Assembly: GCA_045634005.1 (NCBI GenBank)
Contig: JAZQZL010000040.1
Coordinates: 1 to 47,690 of the forward strand
Origin: Flemingiibacterium sp045634005
GTDB lineage: Bacteria > Bacillota > Clostridia > Oscillospirales > CAG-272
Length of the DNA: 47,690 nt
Direction of reading: 5' to 3'
Position numbers and translations under genes: made by a program
Shown here: one piece after another, positions 32,525 to 40,518 of the stretch
How positions within the stretch are numbered: position 1 is the first letter of the stretch
Layout of the letters: each line of letters begins with the position of its first letter
The notes under the pieces: generated by a model
Told to the model about the DNA's origin: nothing
The model's database searches: none
Seen by the model: the letters and a program-made list of their open reading frames with translations, nothing else

Positions 32525-33331
32525 ATGAATTTTTTCGGAAAGAGTGATACGGGCAAGATGCGTACTGCCAATCAGGACAGCTACGCGATACGTCCCGTTT
32601 CAAAGAACTCAACGCTCTGCGTTGTTTGCGACGGTATGGGCGGCGCAAAAAGCGGCAATATTGCAAGCGAATGTGCAATAGAGGCATTTTGCGAGAGTGT
32701 TATCAAGGCTACCGCAGGAAAGAAAACGAGGGCAGGTAAGCTGAAGCTCTCGAGTGACGACGCTTGTGTGATCCTTGATAATGCGGCGCAGGAGGCTAAC
32801 CGTGAGGTATACGAAAAGTCGCAGAGCTCGCCCGACTTTGAGGGTATGGGTACGACGCTCGTCGCGGCGCTTTTCGTCGATGATATCGCATACGTTATCA
32901 ACATCGGCGACAGCCGTATGTATCTCGTCTCGGACAATACTATCACACAGATAACTCACGACCATTCGTACGTGCAGCATCTTATAGACAGCGGTACGCT
33001 TTCGGTTGAGGACGCGAGAAATCACCCGTTCCGCAACCGTATCACGCGTGCGGTCGGTGTTGCGGATACTATCGAGTGCGACATATTCTCCGTAGAGCTC
33101 TCAAGCCTTGAGGTCGGATATCTGTTGCTTTGCTCCGACGGACTTTGCGGTGTGCTGCTTCCCGAGGATATTTATGCTCTCGTTTCATCTGATCTTGATA
33201 TTGACGTGGTGCTCGATACCGAAACGGAGCTTGCAGACAAGACCGAGCGTCTTATCGCCGCTGCCAATGAGGCAGGCGGACCTGACAATATAACCGCGGT
33301 GCTCATTAAATACGTAAAGGAGCAGGCGTGA
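32525..33331 (+). CDS. prpC: PP2C-family serine/threonine phosphatase (PrpC)
   Basis: This is a 268-aa protein. Metal-binding motifs are GKMRTANQDSYAI near the N-terminus, VVCDGMGGAKSGNIAS, GMGTTLVAALF, and LLCSDGLCGVL, with GGPDNITAVLIKY at the end; together these supply the Asp residues of the manganese site. It dephosphorylates targets of the PASTA kinase that follows. Its TGA shares a base with the kinase ATG (TGATGG), giving coupled synthesis of the antagonistic pair, as in other Firmicutes. Confidence 0.96.
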   Translation: MNFFGKSDTGKMRTANQDSYAIRPVSKNSTLCVVCDGMGGAKSGNIASECAIEAFCESVIKATAGKKTRAGKLKLSSDDACVILDNAAQEANREVYEKSQSSPDFEGMGTTLVAALFVDDIAYVINIGDSRMYLVSDNTITQITHDHSYVQHLIDSGTLSVEDARNHPFRNRITRAVGVADTIECDIFSVELSSLEVGYLLLCSDGLCGVLLPEDIYALVSSDLDIDVVLDTETELADKTERLIAAANEAGGPDNITAVLIKYVKEQA

Positions 33332-35133
33332 TGGATATATACGAGAAATACGTCGGTCAGGTGTTTGACAGACGCTACAGAATAAACAAGGTCATCGGCA
33401 TTGGCGGTATGGCGGTCGTATTTGAGGCGCAGGACCTTCTTATGCGCAGAAACGTTGCCGTCAAGATGTTAAAGGACGAGATAAACAACGATACCCAGTC
33501 TGTAAAGCGCTTTATCAACGAGAGTAAGGCGGTTGCTATGCTCTCGCACCCGAACATCGTAAATATTTACGACGTGTCGGTTAAGGAAAACCTCAAATAT
33601 ATCGTTATGGAGCTCGTTGAGGGTATTACACTCAAGAATTATATCCAGAAAAAGGGCGTGCTCCCGCTCGGTGAGATCATAAGCATAACCGAGCAGATAC
33701 TTTTAGCGCTTGATCACGCGCATCAGAAGGGAATAGTTCACCGCGACATAAAGCCGCAGAACATTATGATGCTCAAGAGCGGCGCCATCAAGGTTGCAGA
33801 CTTCGGCATCGCAAAGCTTCCCAACGCGGAAACGCTTACTATGACCGATAAGGCTATCGGTACTGTTTTCTATATCAGCCCCGAGCAGGCAAGCGGTAAG
33901 CCGATCGACCGCCGAAGCGATATTTATGCGCTCGGTGTTACTATGTACGAAATGGCAACGGGCAAGCTTCCGTTCACGGCAGACAGCCCTGTTACCGTTG
34001 CGATAATGCAGGTCAAGAACCGTCCGCGTCCTCCGCGCGAGCTTAACGCGTCGATTCCGATTGGACTTGAGCAGATAATTCTTAACGCTATGGAAAAGAG
34101 CGCGGACAACCGCTTCCAGAGCGCGGCGCAGATGCTTCGCCATCTCGCACAGATCAAAAACAACCCGAGAACAGTATTCAAAATGCCCAAGGCAGACGCG
34201 GCGGATCAGTCGCTCATCGGCTACGAGGAGAATTTGCCGTCAAACGTAAAGAAACTGAAGACGCCGCGACGCGCGAACCGTTCGATGTTTCCTGTTATTG
34301 CAGGCGTTGCGAGCGCGTTCCTTATCGTATGCATTATCAGCACGGCAGTCGTTTTCTCGAAGCTGTTTGAGATAACCACGACGGATTCCTCGCGATCTAT
34401 AACCGTTCCGAAATTCGTTGATACCATCTACAGCGAGGGACTAGAAGAACAGCTTGAGTCTACCTATTATAACGTAGAGGTAAAGTATATTTATGATGCC
34501 GAATACGACCGAAACGTTATTATCTCGCAAGAACCCGGAGAAGGCGAAAAGCGCAAGGTGAATCCTGCGAAGGGACAAAAGTGTGAGCTTATACTCACCG
34601 TTTGCTGGGGCGCTGAAACCGTTGATCTTGGGGACTTTGCATACGATGACGCACGTGATGCGATGATCGAGCTTCGCAATATGGGGCTTGTTCCCGTTGA
34701 AATACGCGAGCAGCACGAGTATATAAGCGAGGGATACGTTATCCGTACCGATCCCGAGCCGGGTACGACGATGAAGGTCGGTGACACTGTAACCTTGTAC
34801 GTCAGCAGCGGACAGGAGCTTGAATATATCGAAGCGCCGAAGTTCGAGGGTTGCACCGAGGCGCAGATAATGAGTATGCTCGAGGAGTACAAGCTCAATC
34901 TTGGCTCGGTAACCGGTGAGTACAGCGACACTGTTCCCGCAGGCTGCTGCATAAGTCAAAAGCGTGCGACGGGTGAGGTGATCCCCGTTGGTGCACAAAT
35001 ACCGGTGGGCACGAAGATAAGCTTCGTTATGAGCCTTGGTCCGAGGCCGGATGACACCGCCGCGGATACGGACGTACAGGACCCGTCGAGTGACAGCGAG
35101 CCCACAGTCGACGATATGGGCGACGGGGAATGA
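33331..35133 (+). CDS. prkC: PASTA-domain serine/threonine protein kinase (PrkC)
   Basis: This is a 600-aa protein. ATG 33331 is preferred over the GTG one codon upstream because AAGGAG is 8 bases before it. The cytoplasmic Hanks kinase domain covers residues about 12-270. It has the glycine loop GIGGMAVVFEA, Lys in AVKML, the HRDIKPQN catalytic loop, DFGIAK and SPEQASGKPIDRRSDIYALG. One membrane helix lies at about 318-342 (MFPVIAGVASAFLIVCIIST). Three extracellular PASTA domains follow, starting near 355, 430 and 498, then an acidic tail. PASTA domains bind peptidoglycan fragments; in Bacillus the kinase triggers spore germination and controls wall metabolism. Confidence 0.96.
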   Translation: MDIYEKYVGQVFDRRYRINKVIGIGGMAVVFEAQDLLMRRNVAVKMLKDEINNDTQSVKRFINESKAVAMLSHPNIVNIYDVSVKENLKYIVMELVEGITLKNYIQKKGVLPLGEIISITEQILLALDHAHQKGIVHRDIKPQNIMMLKSGAIKVADFGIAKLPNAETLTMTDKAIGTVFYISPEQASGKPIDRRSDIYALGVTMYEMATGKLPFTADSPVTVAIMQVKNRPRPPRELNASIPIGLEQIILNAMEKSADNRFQSAAQMLRHLAQIKNNPRTVFKMPKADAADQSLIGYEENLPSNVKKLKTPRRANRSMFPVIAGVASAFLIVCIISTAVVFSKLFEITTTDSSRSITVPKFVDTIYSEGLEEQLESTYYNVEVKYIYDAEYDRNVIISQEPGEGEKRKVNPAKGQKCELILTVCWGAETVDLGDFAYDDARDAMIELRNMGLVPVEIREQHEYISEGYVIRTDPEPGTTMKVGDTVTLYVSSGQELEYIEAPKFEGCTEAQIMSMLEEYKLNLGSVTGEYSDTVPAGCCISQKRATGEVIPVGAQIPVGTKISFVMSLGPRPDDTAADTDVQDPSSDSEPTVDDMGDGE

Positions 35134-35153
35134 TTGCTTCGGAGTGACGTCTG

Positions 35154-36176
35154 ATGGAACTTAAACTTAACGGAAAAATAATCAAGGGCATCGGCGGCAT
35201 ATACGCTATACGTATTGCCGCCTGCGACGCCGATACGCTTTTGGAAAACGGCGTCAAGGTTGAGAGTAGTACGCTCTTTTGCAAGGCGCGCGGCGTTTTC
35301 CGACACGAAAAGCTGACGCTGCTCGTCGGTGACGAGGTAGTGCTTCGCGTTGACACGGAGCTTGCGAGCGTATCTGCCTCGGATTCACGCAACGGTCGTG
35401 CGGGGCGCGATGAGGCACAGGGCGGCGTTATGATCGAGGAGGTCATGCCTCGAAAGAACGAGCTTATCCGTCCGCCGATGTCAAACCTTGATATGATTTT
35501 CGCGGTGGTCGCGGCTGCAAAGCCGGACCCCGTGCAGTCGACGCTTGACAAGCTTATTACCGTAGCTGAATACAAAAATATCACGCCGGTTATTATCATA
35601 ACCAAGGCGGACCTTGCTCCGGATACTGCGAGGGCGTATGCCGAGCTTTACGAAAAGTGCGGCTTTGACGTGTTCGTCGAGGGCTTTGGTATCGACGGCG
35701 CGCCGCTTGAAGCATTTATCCGCGAGAGAGCGGACCTCACTCTTGCGTTTGCAGGTGCGTCAGGCGTCGGTAAGTCGACGCTTCTCAATCGGCTTTTCCC
35801 GTCGCTTGAGCTGCAGGTCGGAGAGGTCAGCGAGAAAACCCAGCGCGGACGCCATACCACGCGCCACATCGAGCTTTATCCGCTCGTAGGACAGTTCGGT
35901 GATGCGGCGCACGGATATATTGCGGACACGCCCGGCTTTGGTATGCTTGATTTTGTGCAGTTCGATTTTTATACGAAGGCGGATCTGCCGAACGTATTCC
36001 GCGAATTTGAACCGTACATCGGACAGTGTAGGTACACCAAGTGTACGCATACAAGGGAGGACGGCTGTGCGATACTCGAGGCGGTAAAGCAAGGCGAAAT
36101 TCCCGCAGAGCGGCACAAAAGCTATCTTGAATTTTACGAGGTGCTTAAAAATAAGCACGAATGGGACAAAAAATGA
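35154..36176 (+). CDS. rsgA: Ribosome small-subunit assembly GTPase RsgA
   Basis: This is a 340-aa circularly permuted GTPase. The N-terminal OB domain is followed by G4 (IITKAD), then G1 (GASGVGKSTLLNRLF, about residue 200) and G3 (DTPGFG), in the permuted order typical of RsgA/CpgA. The C-terminal zinc site reads CRYTKCTHTREDGCAI. It helps 30S maturation. About 20 bases separate it from prkC. The TGA overlaps the next ATG as ATGA. In Bacillus rpe lies between rsgA and thiN; here it is missing. Confidence 0.96.
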   Translation: MELKLNGKIIKGIGGIYAIRIAACDADTLLENGVKVESSTLFCKARGVFRHEKLTLLVGDEVVLRVDTELASVSASDSRNGRAGRDEAQGGVMIEEVMPRKNELIRPPMSNLDMIFAVVAAAKPDPVQSTLDKLITVAEYKNITPVIIITKADLAPDTARAYAELYEKCGFDVFVEGFGIDGAPLEAFIRERADLTLAFAGASGVGKSTLLNRLFPSLELQVGEVSEKTQRGRHTTRHIELYPLVGQFGDAAHGYIADTPGFGMLDFVQFDFYTKADLPNVFREFEPYIGQCRYTKCTHTREDGCAILEAVKQGEIPAERHKSYLEFYEVLKNKHEWDKK

Positions 36177-36832
36177 GTCGTGACTGTTATATTTTCACGG
36201 GCGGTCAGGTTTTTGCCGACACGCTATGTGATCTTGGTATCACCATTTGTGATGATGCACTCGTTATAGCGGCTGACAGTGGCTATCTGACAGCCAAACG
36301 CTATGGCGTGAAATGCGATATGCTTCTCGGTGACCTTGATTCGCTCGATAAAGCGAGCCTTGACGAGCGTGAGCTTGAAAAGATAGAAAAGATCATCGTT
36401 TCGCCGATAAAGGACGACACCGATACCCAGCTTGCCGTTGACACGGCAATATCGCGCGGTGCACAGCGCATCTTTATTATAGGCGGACTTGGCGGACGGC
36501 TTGACCATACGCTCTCGAGTGTTTTTCTGCTTGAATATATCGCAGAAAAGGATATCGACTGCGTTATGACGGACGGAGGCAACCGTGTGCGCCTGATGCG
36601 TGCATACGGTGAAAAGCAGACCTTGAGTGTAGGGCGCGGATATAAATATCTGTCGCTTATAGCACTTTCGGACGTATGCCGCGGTGTGTCGATATCCGGC
36701 GTTTACTATCCTCTGGACGGCGTTGAAATAACGCGCAGATATTCGTACGCAGTCAGCAACGAGATGACGGCACAGCATGCGACTGTTACGCTATCGGATG
36801 GCGTGATGCTTGTTATTGAAAGCAACGATTAA
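36173..36832 (+). CDS. thiN: Thiamine diphosphokinase
   Basis: This 219-aa enzyme transfers pyrophosphate from ATP to thiamine to make thiamine diphosphate. It has the motifs VIAADSGYLTAKRYG, MLLGDLDSLD, SPIKDDTDTQLAVD and IGGLGGRLDHTLSS, all characteristic of the TPK catalytic domain. A C-terminal beta region contains RGYKYLSLIALSD. ATG 36173 overlaps the rsgA stop (ATGA); an ATG 12 bases upstream is in frame but less natural. It is the gene immediately before spoVM, as in Bacillus subtilis. Confidence 0.94.
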   Translation: MSRDCYIFTGGQVFADTLCDLGITICDDALVIAADSGYLTAKRYGVKCDMLLGDLDSLDKASLDERELEKIEKIIVSPIKDDTDTQLAVDTAISRGAQRIFIIGGLGGRLDHTLSSVFLLEYIAEKDIDCVMTDGGNRVRLMRAYGEKQTLSVGRGYKYLSLIALSDVCRGVSISGVYYPLDGVEITRRYSYAVSNEMTAQHATVTLSDGVMLVIESND

Positions 36833-36912
36833 CAACCTCGGATTTCCTTGCATAAACTACAGTGAGCGTGAAAACTGCTTAAACTGTCAGAATAGTGAAG
36901 GGAAGCATACTG

Positions 36913-36990
36913 ATGAAGGTCGTTGTTATGAAATCTCCAAGGATATTCGTTCCGCTTTTGCGGCGGATATTCGGGATAAGAAAAAAGTGA
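36913..36990 (+). CDS. spoVM: Stage V sporulation protein M (SpoVM), 25 aa
   Basis: This is a 25-codon ORF with AAGGG about 10 bases upstream. The peptide begins MKVVVMKSP and ends FGIRKK. Compared by position with Bacillus subtilis SpoVM (26 aa), Met1, Lys2, Lys7, Pro9, Arg17 and Gly21 match, and Arg10, Ile11, Phe12, Ile19 and Phe20 are conservative. Pro9 is known to be important for membrane insertion of the amphipathic helix. SpoVM recognises the convex forespore membrane and anchors SpoIVA for coat assembly. The position directly after thiN is exactly that of spoVM in Bacillus, and a strong terminator follows. A CATAAACT sequence at 36851-36858 resembles a SigmaE -10, but no good -35 is seen. 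Confidence 0.88.
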   Translation: MKVVVMKSPRIFVPLLRRIFGIRKK

Positions 36991-36998
36991 ACATAGTA

Positions 36999-37027
36999 AA
37001 AGCGGTACACGTTTGTGTACCGCTTTT
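36999..37027. terminator. Bidirectional terminator between spoVM and the aspartase-like gene
   Basis: A 12-bp stem AAAGCGGTACAC / GTGTACCGCTTT (36999-37010, 37015-37026) with a GTTT loop. T-runs follow on both strands. It serves the end of the long + cluster and of the minus-strand lyase gene. Confidence 0.92.
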
Positions 37028-37033
37028 TGTTGT

Positions 37034-38092
37034 TTATATTTCCCGAGGCTCGGTCATTTTAAAGGGATCAAGTATATGATTTAGCGTTTCCTCGGACGTG
37101 ATGTGCTCGCGAAGGATTATCTCGCGCACGGATATCCCCGTCTTAAGCGCCGCCTTGGCGATAGCCGCGGCACGCTGATAACCTATGTACGGCGCCATCG
37201 CGGTGACGGTGCCGACGCTCTTCTCGAGCATTTCGCGGCATTTTTTCTCGCGTGCCGTAATGCCTGCGATGCAGTTCTCGGTGAAGGTATCAACGGCACC
37301 CGTCATAGCGGTGACGGATTCAAAAAGCTGATAGAATATCACCGGCTCGAACGCGTTGAGCTCAAGCTGACCGGCTTCTGCCGCTGCCGTGATGGTTGCA
37401 TCGTGGCCGATGACGAGAAATGCGACCTGGTTTACGACCTCGGGGATAACTGGATTTATTTTGCCCGGCATTATGGACGAGCCGTTCTGCATTGGCGGCA
37501 GAACTATCTCACCGATTCCCGTGCATGGGCCGCTTGAAATAAGGCGAAGGTCGTTTGCGATCTTCGAGAGATTAACGGCACAGGTCTTGAGTGCTGACGA
37601 GAACGCAACAAAGCTGTCGAGATTTTGCGTGGCGTCGATGAGGTTGCTTGCTTCGGTAAGCTCGTACCCCGCAATTTCAGAAAGCGTTGGTACGATAGCG
37701 TCAAGATACATCGGGTCGACGTTTATACACGTTCCGATAGCACTGCCGCCTATGTTTACCGTGTGCATATCTGCCTCCGCTGCCTTTATACGGATCACGT
37801 CGCGGCGTATGACTGCGGCGTATGCCGCAAACTCCTGACCGAGGCGTATCGGCACTGCGTCCTGAAGCTGTGTGCGTCCCATTTTTATCACGCTGTCAAA
37901 TTCTGCCGCCTTTGCCTCAAGGGCATCAATGAGTCTGCCGAGCGATGCTAAAAGCGGACGTGTAAGCTCTATGACGGTCATTTTGCCGGCTGTGGGAATA
38001 ACGTCGTTGGTCGACTGCACGCCGTAGTATGCCTCTGACGGCACCTCAAGCGCGCCTATGGAGTCGTGTTCTATTCTGTATTTTTCGCTCAT
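37034..38092 (-). CDS. Aspartase/fumarase-superfamily lyase with a large internal deletion
   Basis: This 352-aa protein (aspartases are about 465-470) has ATG at 38092 behind GGGAGGAC. The N-terminus RIEHDSIGALEVPSEAYYGVQ is the normal aspartase opening. It then continues directly with STNDVIPTAGKMT, which in full-length enzymes comes about 110-120 residues later. The missing part includes the TGSGTSTNMN active-site segment. The rest is well kept: MGRTQLQDAVPIRLGQEF, the AEAGQLELNAFEPVI helix, and signature GSSIMPGKINPVIPE with the catalytic Ser loop. The frame is intact, so it could still be made, but ammonia-lyase activity is doubtful without the first substrate-binding segment. It is divergent from an Lrp/AsnC regulator. 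Calling it aspartase rather than fumarase rests on the sequence MGRTQLQDA. Confidence 0.8.
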   Translation of the reverse strand: MSEKYRIEHDSIGALEVPSEAYYGVQSTNDVIPTAGKMTVIELTRPLLASLGRLIDALEAKAAEFDSVIKMGRTQLQDAVPIRLGQEFAAYAAVIRRDVIRIKAAEADMHTVNIGGSAIGTCINVDPMYLDAIVPTLSEIAGYELTEASNLIDATQNLDSFVAFSSALKTCAVNLSKIANDLRLISSGPCTGIGEIVLPPMQNGSSIMPGKINPVIPEVVNQVAFLVIGHDATITAAAEAGQLELNAFEPVIFYQLFESVTAMTGAVDTFTENCIAGITAREKKCREMLEKSVGTVTAMAPYIGYQRAAAIAKAALKTGISVREIILREHITSEETLNHILDPFKMTEPREI

Positions 38093-38146
38093 TTTGTCCT
38101 CCCGATTTGTAAAATCCTCAAAAACGTTGCTCCTGCAAACACACAT

Positions 38147-38175
38147 ATAATAGCACAGTGACGCTTGTTTGGCAA
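38147..38175 (-). promoter_or_regulatory. Promoter of the aspartase-like gene
   Basis: On the minus strand TTGCCA (38175-38170), 17-base spacer, TATTAT (38152-38147), about 55 bases upstream of the start codon. Confidence 0.65.
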
Positions 38176-38242
38176 GAAGCTTTGATACAAAAGAGGATAA
38201 ATAAAAAAACCGACGGCGAGATATTATAATATAAAAAATATC

Positions 38243-38270
38243 TTGATTTTTTATGAAAATAATGTAAAAT
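38243..38270 (+). promoter_or_regulatory. Promoter of the Lrp/AsnC-type regulator gene
   Basis: TTGATT (38243-38248), 16-base spacer, TAAAAT (38265-38270) in an AT-rich stretch. The roughly 75 bases up to the ribosome site (AAGGAGAG) show no coding potential. Confidence 0.6.
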
Positions 38271-38358
38271 CAAATAATAGCCTAATTTATAAAACAATAA
38301 TAGTCGAACACCTTTAAAATGTTAAACAATACATATTTTCACAAGCAAGGAGAGTCGT

Positions 38359-38826
38359 ATGAAAAACGCTGTAGACAAGACCGACCTTGAAATACTCAAA
38401 ATATTGAAGGAAAACGCACGCACGCCCGTAAAGACGATTGCAGAGAAGGTGTTCCTATCTGCGCCAACGGTAGCCGCGCGTATTTCTTCAATGGAAAAGG
38501 CGGGGGTGATACGCGGCTACCGCACGGAGATAAGCGAGAGTGTTTTAGGGCATCCTGTGCACGCGTTTATAAATCTTGAGGTCGCGCCCGAACGACGCTC
38601 GGAGCTATATCCGTTTCTTGAAGGCTCGGAGTGCGTTCTCGAGTGCTGTCACGTTACGGGCGAATATTCCGTGCTGATACAGAGTATCTTCGAGGACACG
38701 GACGCGCTTGACAGGTTTATAAGTCGGCTGCAGGACTTCGGACGGACTAAAACGCAGATAGTTTTTTCAAGCGTTGTAAAGAACCGCGGCTTTTCCCTCG
38801 GACTGTGCGAGAATATGGAGGCATAA
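38359..38826 (+). CDS. Lrp/AsnC-family transcriptional regulator
   Basis: This is a 155-aa protein. The N-terminal winged helix-turn-helix (residues about 3-60) reads KTDLEILKILKENARTPVKT, IAEKVFLSAPTVAARISSME and KAGVIRGYRTEI. The C-terminal RAM/effector domain follows, with HAFINLEV, CVLECCHVTGEYSVLIQ and FGRTKTQIVFSSV. Family members bind amino acids and form octamers. Divergent transcription from the aspartase-like gene makes that gene a plausible target, with an amino acid such as aspartate as effector; this is inference. A terminator follows the stop codon. Confidence 0.9.
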   Translation: MKNAVDKTDLEILKILKENARTPVKTIAEKVFLSAPTVAARISSMEKAGVIRGYRTEISESVLGHPVHAFINLEVAPERRSELYPFLEGSECVLECCHVTGEYSVLIQSIFEDTDALDRFISRLQDFGRTKTQIVFSSVVKNRGFSLGLCENMEA

Positions 38827-38839
38827 CGCCGATACATCA

Positions 38840-38871
38840 AGAAAACTCCCGTATGGGAGTTTTCTTTTTTA
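38840..38871 (+). terminator. Terminator after the Lrp/AsnC-type gene
   Basis: An 11-bp stem AGAAAACTCCC / GGGAGTTTTCT (38840-38850, 38855-38865) with a GTAT loop is followed by TTTTTT. It separates this gene from the spoIIIA operon. Confidence 0.92.
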
Positions 38872-38906
38872 TGCATTTTACGGCTTGCTTGTCCGTATAC
38901 ATTAGT

Positions 38907-39800
38907 ATGGAAAAAATATTACCGAAGGAAATTGCACGGTGCTTACCCGAGGGTGTGCTTCGCGAAACGGCACGTGCGATAAGTGAGAGGGGAATTTGCC
39001 CTGAGGGCATAAACGAGATACATCTTCGCGTATTCGGGGCGGTGTCGCTTACCTTGTGCGGCGAGAATGTTTTGCTCGACTGCAGTATCAGCGAGCGCGA
39101 GATGCAGGAGTGCGTCGTAAAGCTGTGTCGAGGCTCGGTTTATGCACACGGTGAAACTATGCGCCGTGGATACATAATGGCAGATGGCGGAATACGTGTC
39201 GGCGTATGCGGCAGGCTTGCCGCCGACGGCAGGGCGCTCGGCGAGATAACCTCGGTCAATATACGCGTGCCGCATATGATACGGGGGATTTCCGACAAGC
39301 TGCTCACGCAGTGCATGGTTGGTGAACGGATTTACTCGTCGCTTATCTATTCGCCGCCCGGTGTTGGCAAAACGACACTGCTGCGAGATATTGCATCAAG
39401 GCTTGCGAGGACACACCGCGTTGCAATAATCGACACACGCGGCGAGATATACGTTCCCGAAATGTTTGAATGTACGCTGTGCGATGCGCTCGTCGGATAT
39501 TCACGCGCCGAGGGGATTGAAATTGCCACGCGAACGCTTTCGCCTGAGCTTCTCATCTGCGACGAGATCGGTGATGCCGACGAGGCGCGGCAGATGCTTG
39601 CTGCTCTCAATACGGGCGTGCCGATAATAGCAAGCGCGCACGCACAAAATATAAGCGAGCTTATGGCGCGACCCAATATACGAATGCTGCACGACGGGCG
39701 CGTGTTTTCTACGTATGTTGGTATCGCGCGCGAGCGTGTGAACGGACGGCTCACGCGAAGCCTTACGCTTGAGCTTGCAGCGTGGGAGGATATAAGTTGA
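38907..39800 (+). CDS. spoIIIAA: Stage III sporulation protein AA (ATPase)
   Basis: This 297-aa protein is the cytoplasmic ATPase of the SpoIIIA-SpoIIQ channel, related to secretion ATPases. It has the N-terminal region INEIHLRVFGAVSLTL, then GGIRVGVCGR. Walker A SPPGVGKTTLLRDIA is near residue 150, RVAIIDTRGEIY follows, and Walker B is LLICDEIGDADE. ATG 38907 is chosen because it matches the family's usual N-terminus, but no good ribosome site precedes it; in-frame ATG 38871 lies in the T-tract of the upstream terminator. The TGA overlaps the next gene. Expression should depend on SigmaE in the mother cell, but no confident SigmaE promoter could be identified. Confidence 0.93.
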   Translation: MEKILPKEIARCLPEGVLRETARAISERGICPEGINEIHLRVFGAVSLTLCGENVLLDCSISEREMQECVVKLCRGSVYAHGETMRRGYIMADGGIRVGVCGRLAADGRALGEITSVNIRVPHMIRGISDKLLTQCMVGERIYSSLIYSPPGVGKTTLLRDIASRLARTHRVAIIDTRGEIYVPEMFECTLCDALVGYSRAEGIEIATRTLSPELLICDEIGDADEARQMLAALNTGVPIIASAHAQNISELMARPNIRMLHDGRVFSTYVGIARERVNGRLTRSLTLELAAWEDIS

Positions 39801-40279
39801 TACGCTTCTTTGGAGCGCTTATGATATTTGCCGCGTGCACGGCGGCAGGATTCTCGACGTCCTCGCTATACTTAAGACGGGTGCGTCAGCTTGAGGCGTT
39901 TGCGGAGCTGATCTCCTATATCGGCGCGCAGATCGAGTCCTTTTTGATGCCTCTTGAGCGTATATACGATTCCTTTCAAAGCCGTACGCTCGATGAGTGC
40001 AGCTTTTTGGTGGTGCTCCGTCAAAGCGGCGGAGCTGAAGCTATGGAAACGTGCAGCCGTACGCTGAATCTTACGGCGAATGAAAGAAATGAGCTTGTAC
40101 GCTTCTTTGATGGGCTCGGCGCTCACGGAGTACACGAGGCATCAAGGCACTGCGCGTATTTCGAAAAGCGGATCGGCGAGCTTGCCGCCGCGGCGCATGA
40201 GGAGTATAGGCAAAGAGGGCGCGTATGCCGAACGCTCGGAATGCTTTTCGGGCTGATGTTGGCGATAGTACTGTTATAA
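39797..40279 (+). CDS. spoIIIAB: Stage III sporulation protein AB
   Basis: This is a 160-aa protein. The start is TTG 39797, seven bases after GGGAGG (39784-39789) and overlapping the spoIIIAA stop; no ATG fits. An N-terminal membrane helix (FFGALMIFAACTAAGFSTSS) is followed by a helical cytoplasmic domain with RVRQLEAFAELISYIGAQIESFLMPL. A second membrane helix lies at the C-terminus (LGMLFGLMLAIVLL). The family is related to type II/IV secretion GspF-like proteins, and it probably partners the AA ATPase at the membrane. Confidence 0.92.
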   Translation: MIRFFGALMIFAACTAAGFSTSSLYLRRVRQLEAFAELISYIGAQIESFLMPLERIYDSFQSRTLDECSFLVVLRQSGGAEAMETCSRTLNLTANERNELVRFFDGLGAHGVHEASRHCAYFEKRIGELAAAAHEEYRQRGRVCRTLGMLFGLMLAIVLL

Positions 40280-40321
40280 TATTATGGAAAGCTTTCGTTT
40301 TGTGGGGCTGTGGAGAATTGT

Positions 40322-40516
40322 ATGGACGTAACGCTGATACTTAAGGTGGCGGGTATCGGGCTCACGGTGAGCATCGCATATCAGCTGCTTTCGAAATACG
40401 GACGTGACGAGCAGGCGGTCCTTGTGTCGCTCGCAGGCATTATTATAGTTATGCTTATGCTCGTTGACAAGCTGGGCACGCTTTTCTCAAGCGTGCGCTC
40501 GGTGTTCGGGTTTTAG
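40322..40516 (+). CDS. spoIIIAC: Stage III sporulation protein AC
   Basis: This 64-aa protein has two membrane helices (VTLILKVAGIGLTVSIAYQLLS and QAVLVSLAGIIIVMLMLV) joined by the KYGRDEQ loop, typical of SpoIIIAC. ATG 40322 follows GGAG at 40312-40315; an in-frame GTG four codons upstream is disfavoured. It is a small component of the spore channel membrane ring. Confidence 0.92.
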   Translation: MDVTLILKVAGIGLTVSIAYQLLSKYGRDEQAVLVSLAGIIIVMLMLVDKLGTLFSSVRSVFGF

Positions 40517-40518
40517 AT

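Noticed and set aside
36810..37079. Plus-strand open frame with a cysteine-rich stretch (CINYSERENCLNC) after thiN, resembling a small metal-binding protein
   Set aside because: It has no proper start or ribosome site, overlaps thiN, reads through the terminator at 36999-37027, and conflicts with the spoVM frame, which has synteny and residue matches.
38147..38358. AT-rich direct-repeat-like stretch considered as a CRISPR or phage attachment site
   Set aside because: No regular repeat-spacer pattern or tRNA end is present; the stretch is explained by two divergent promoters.
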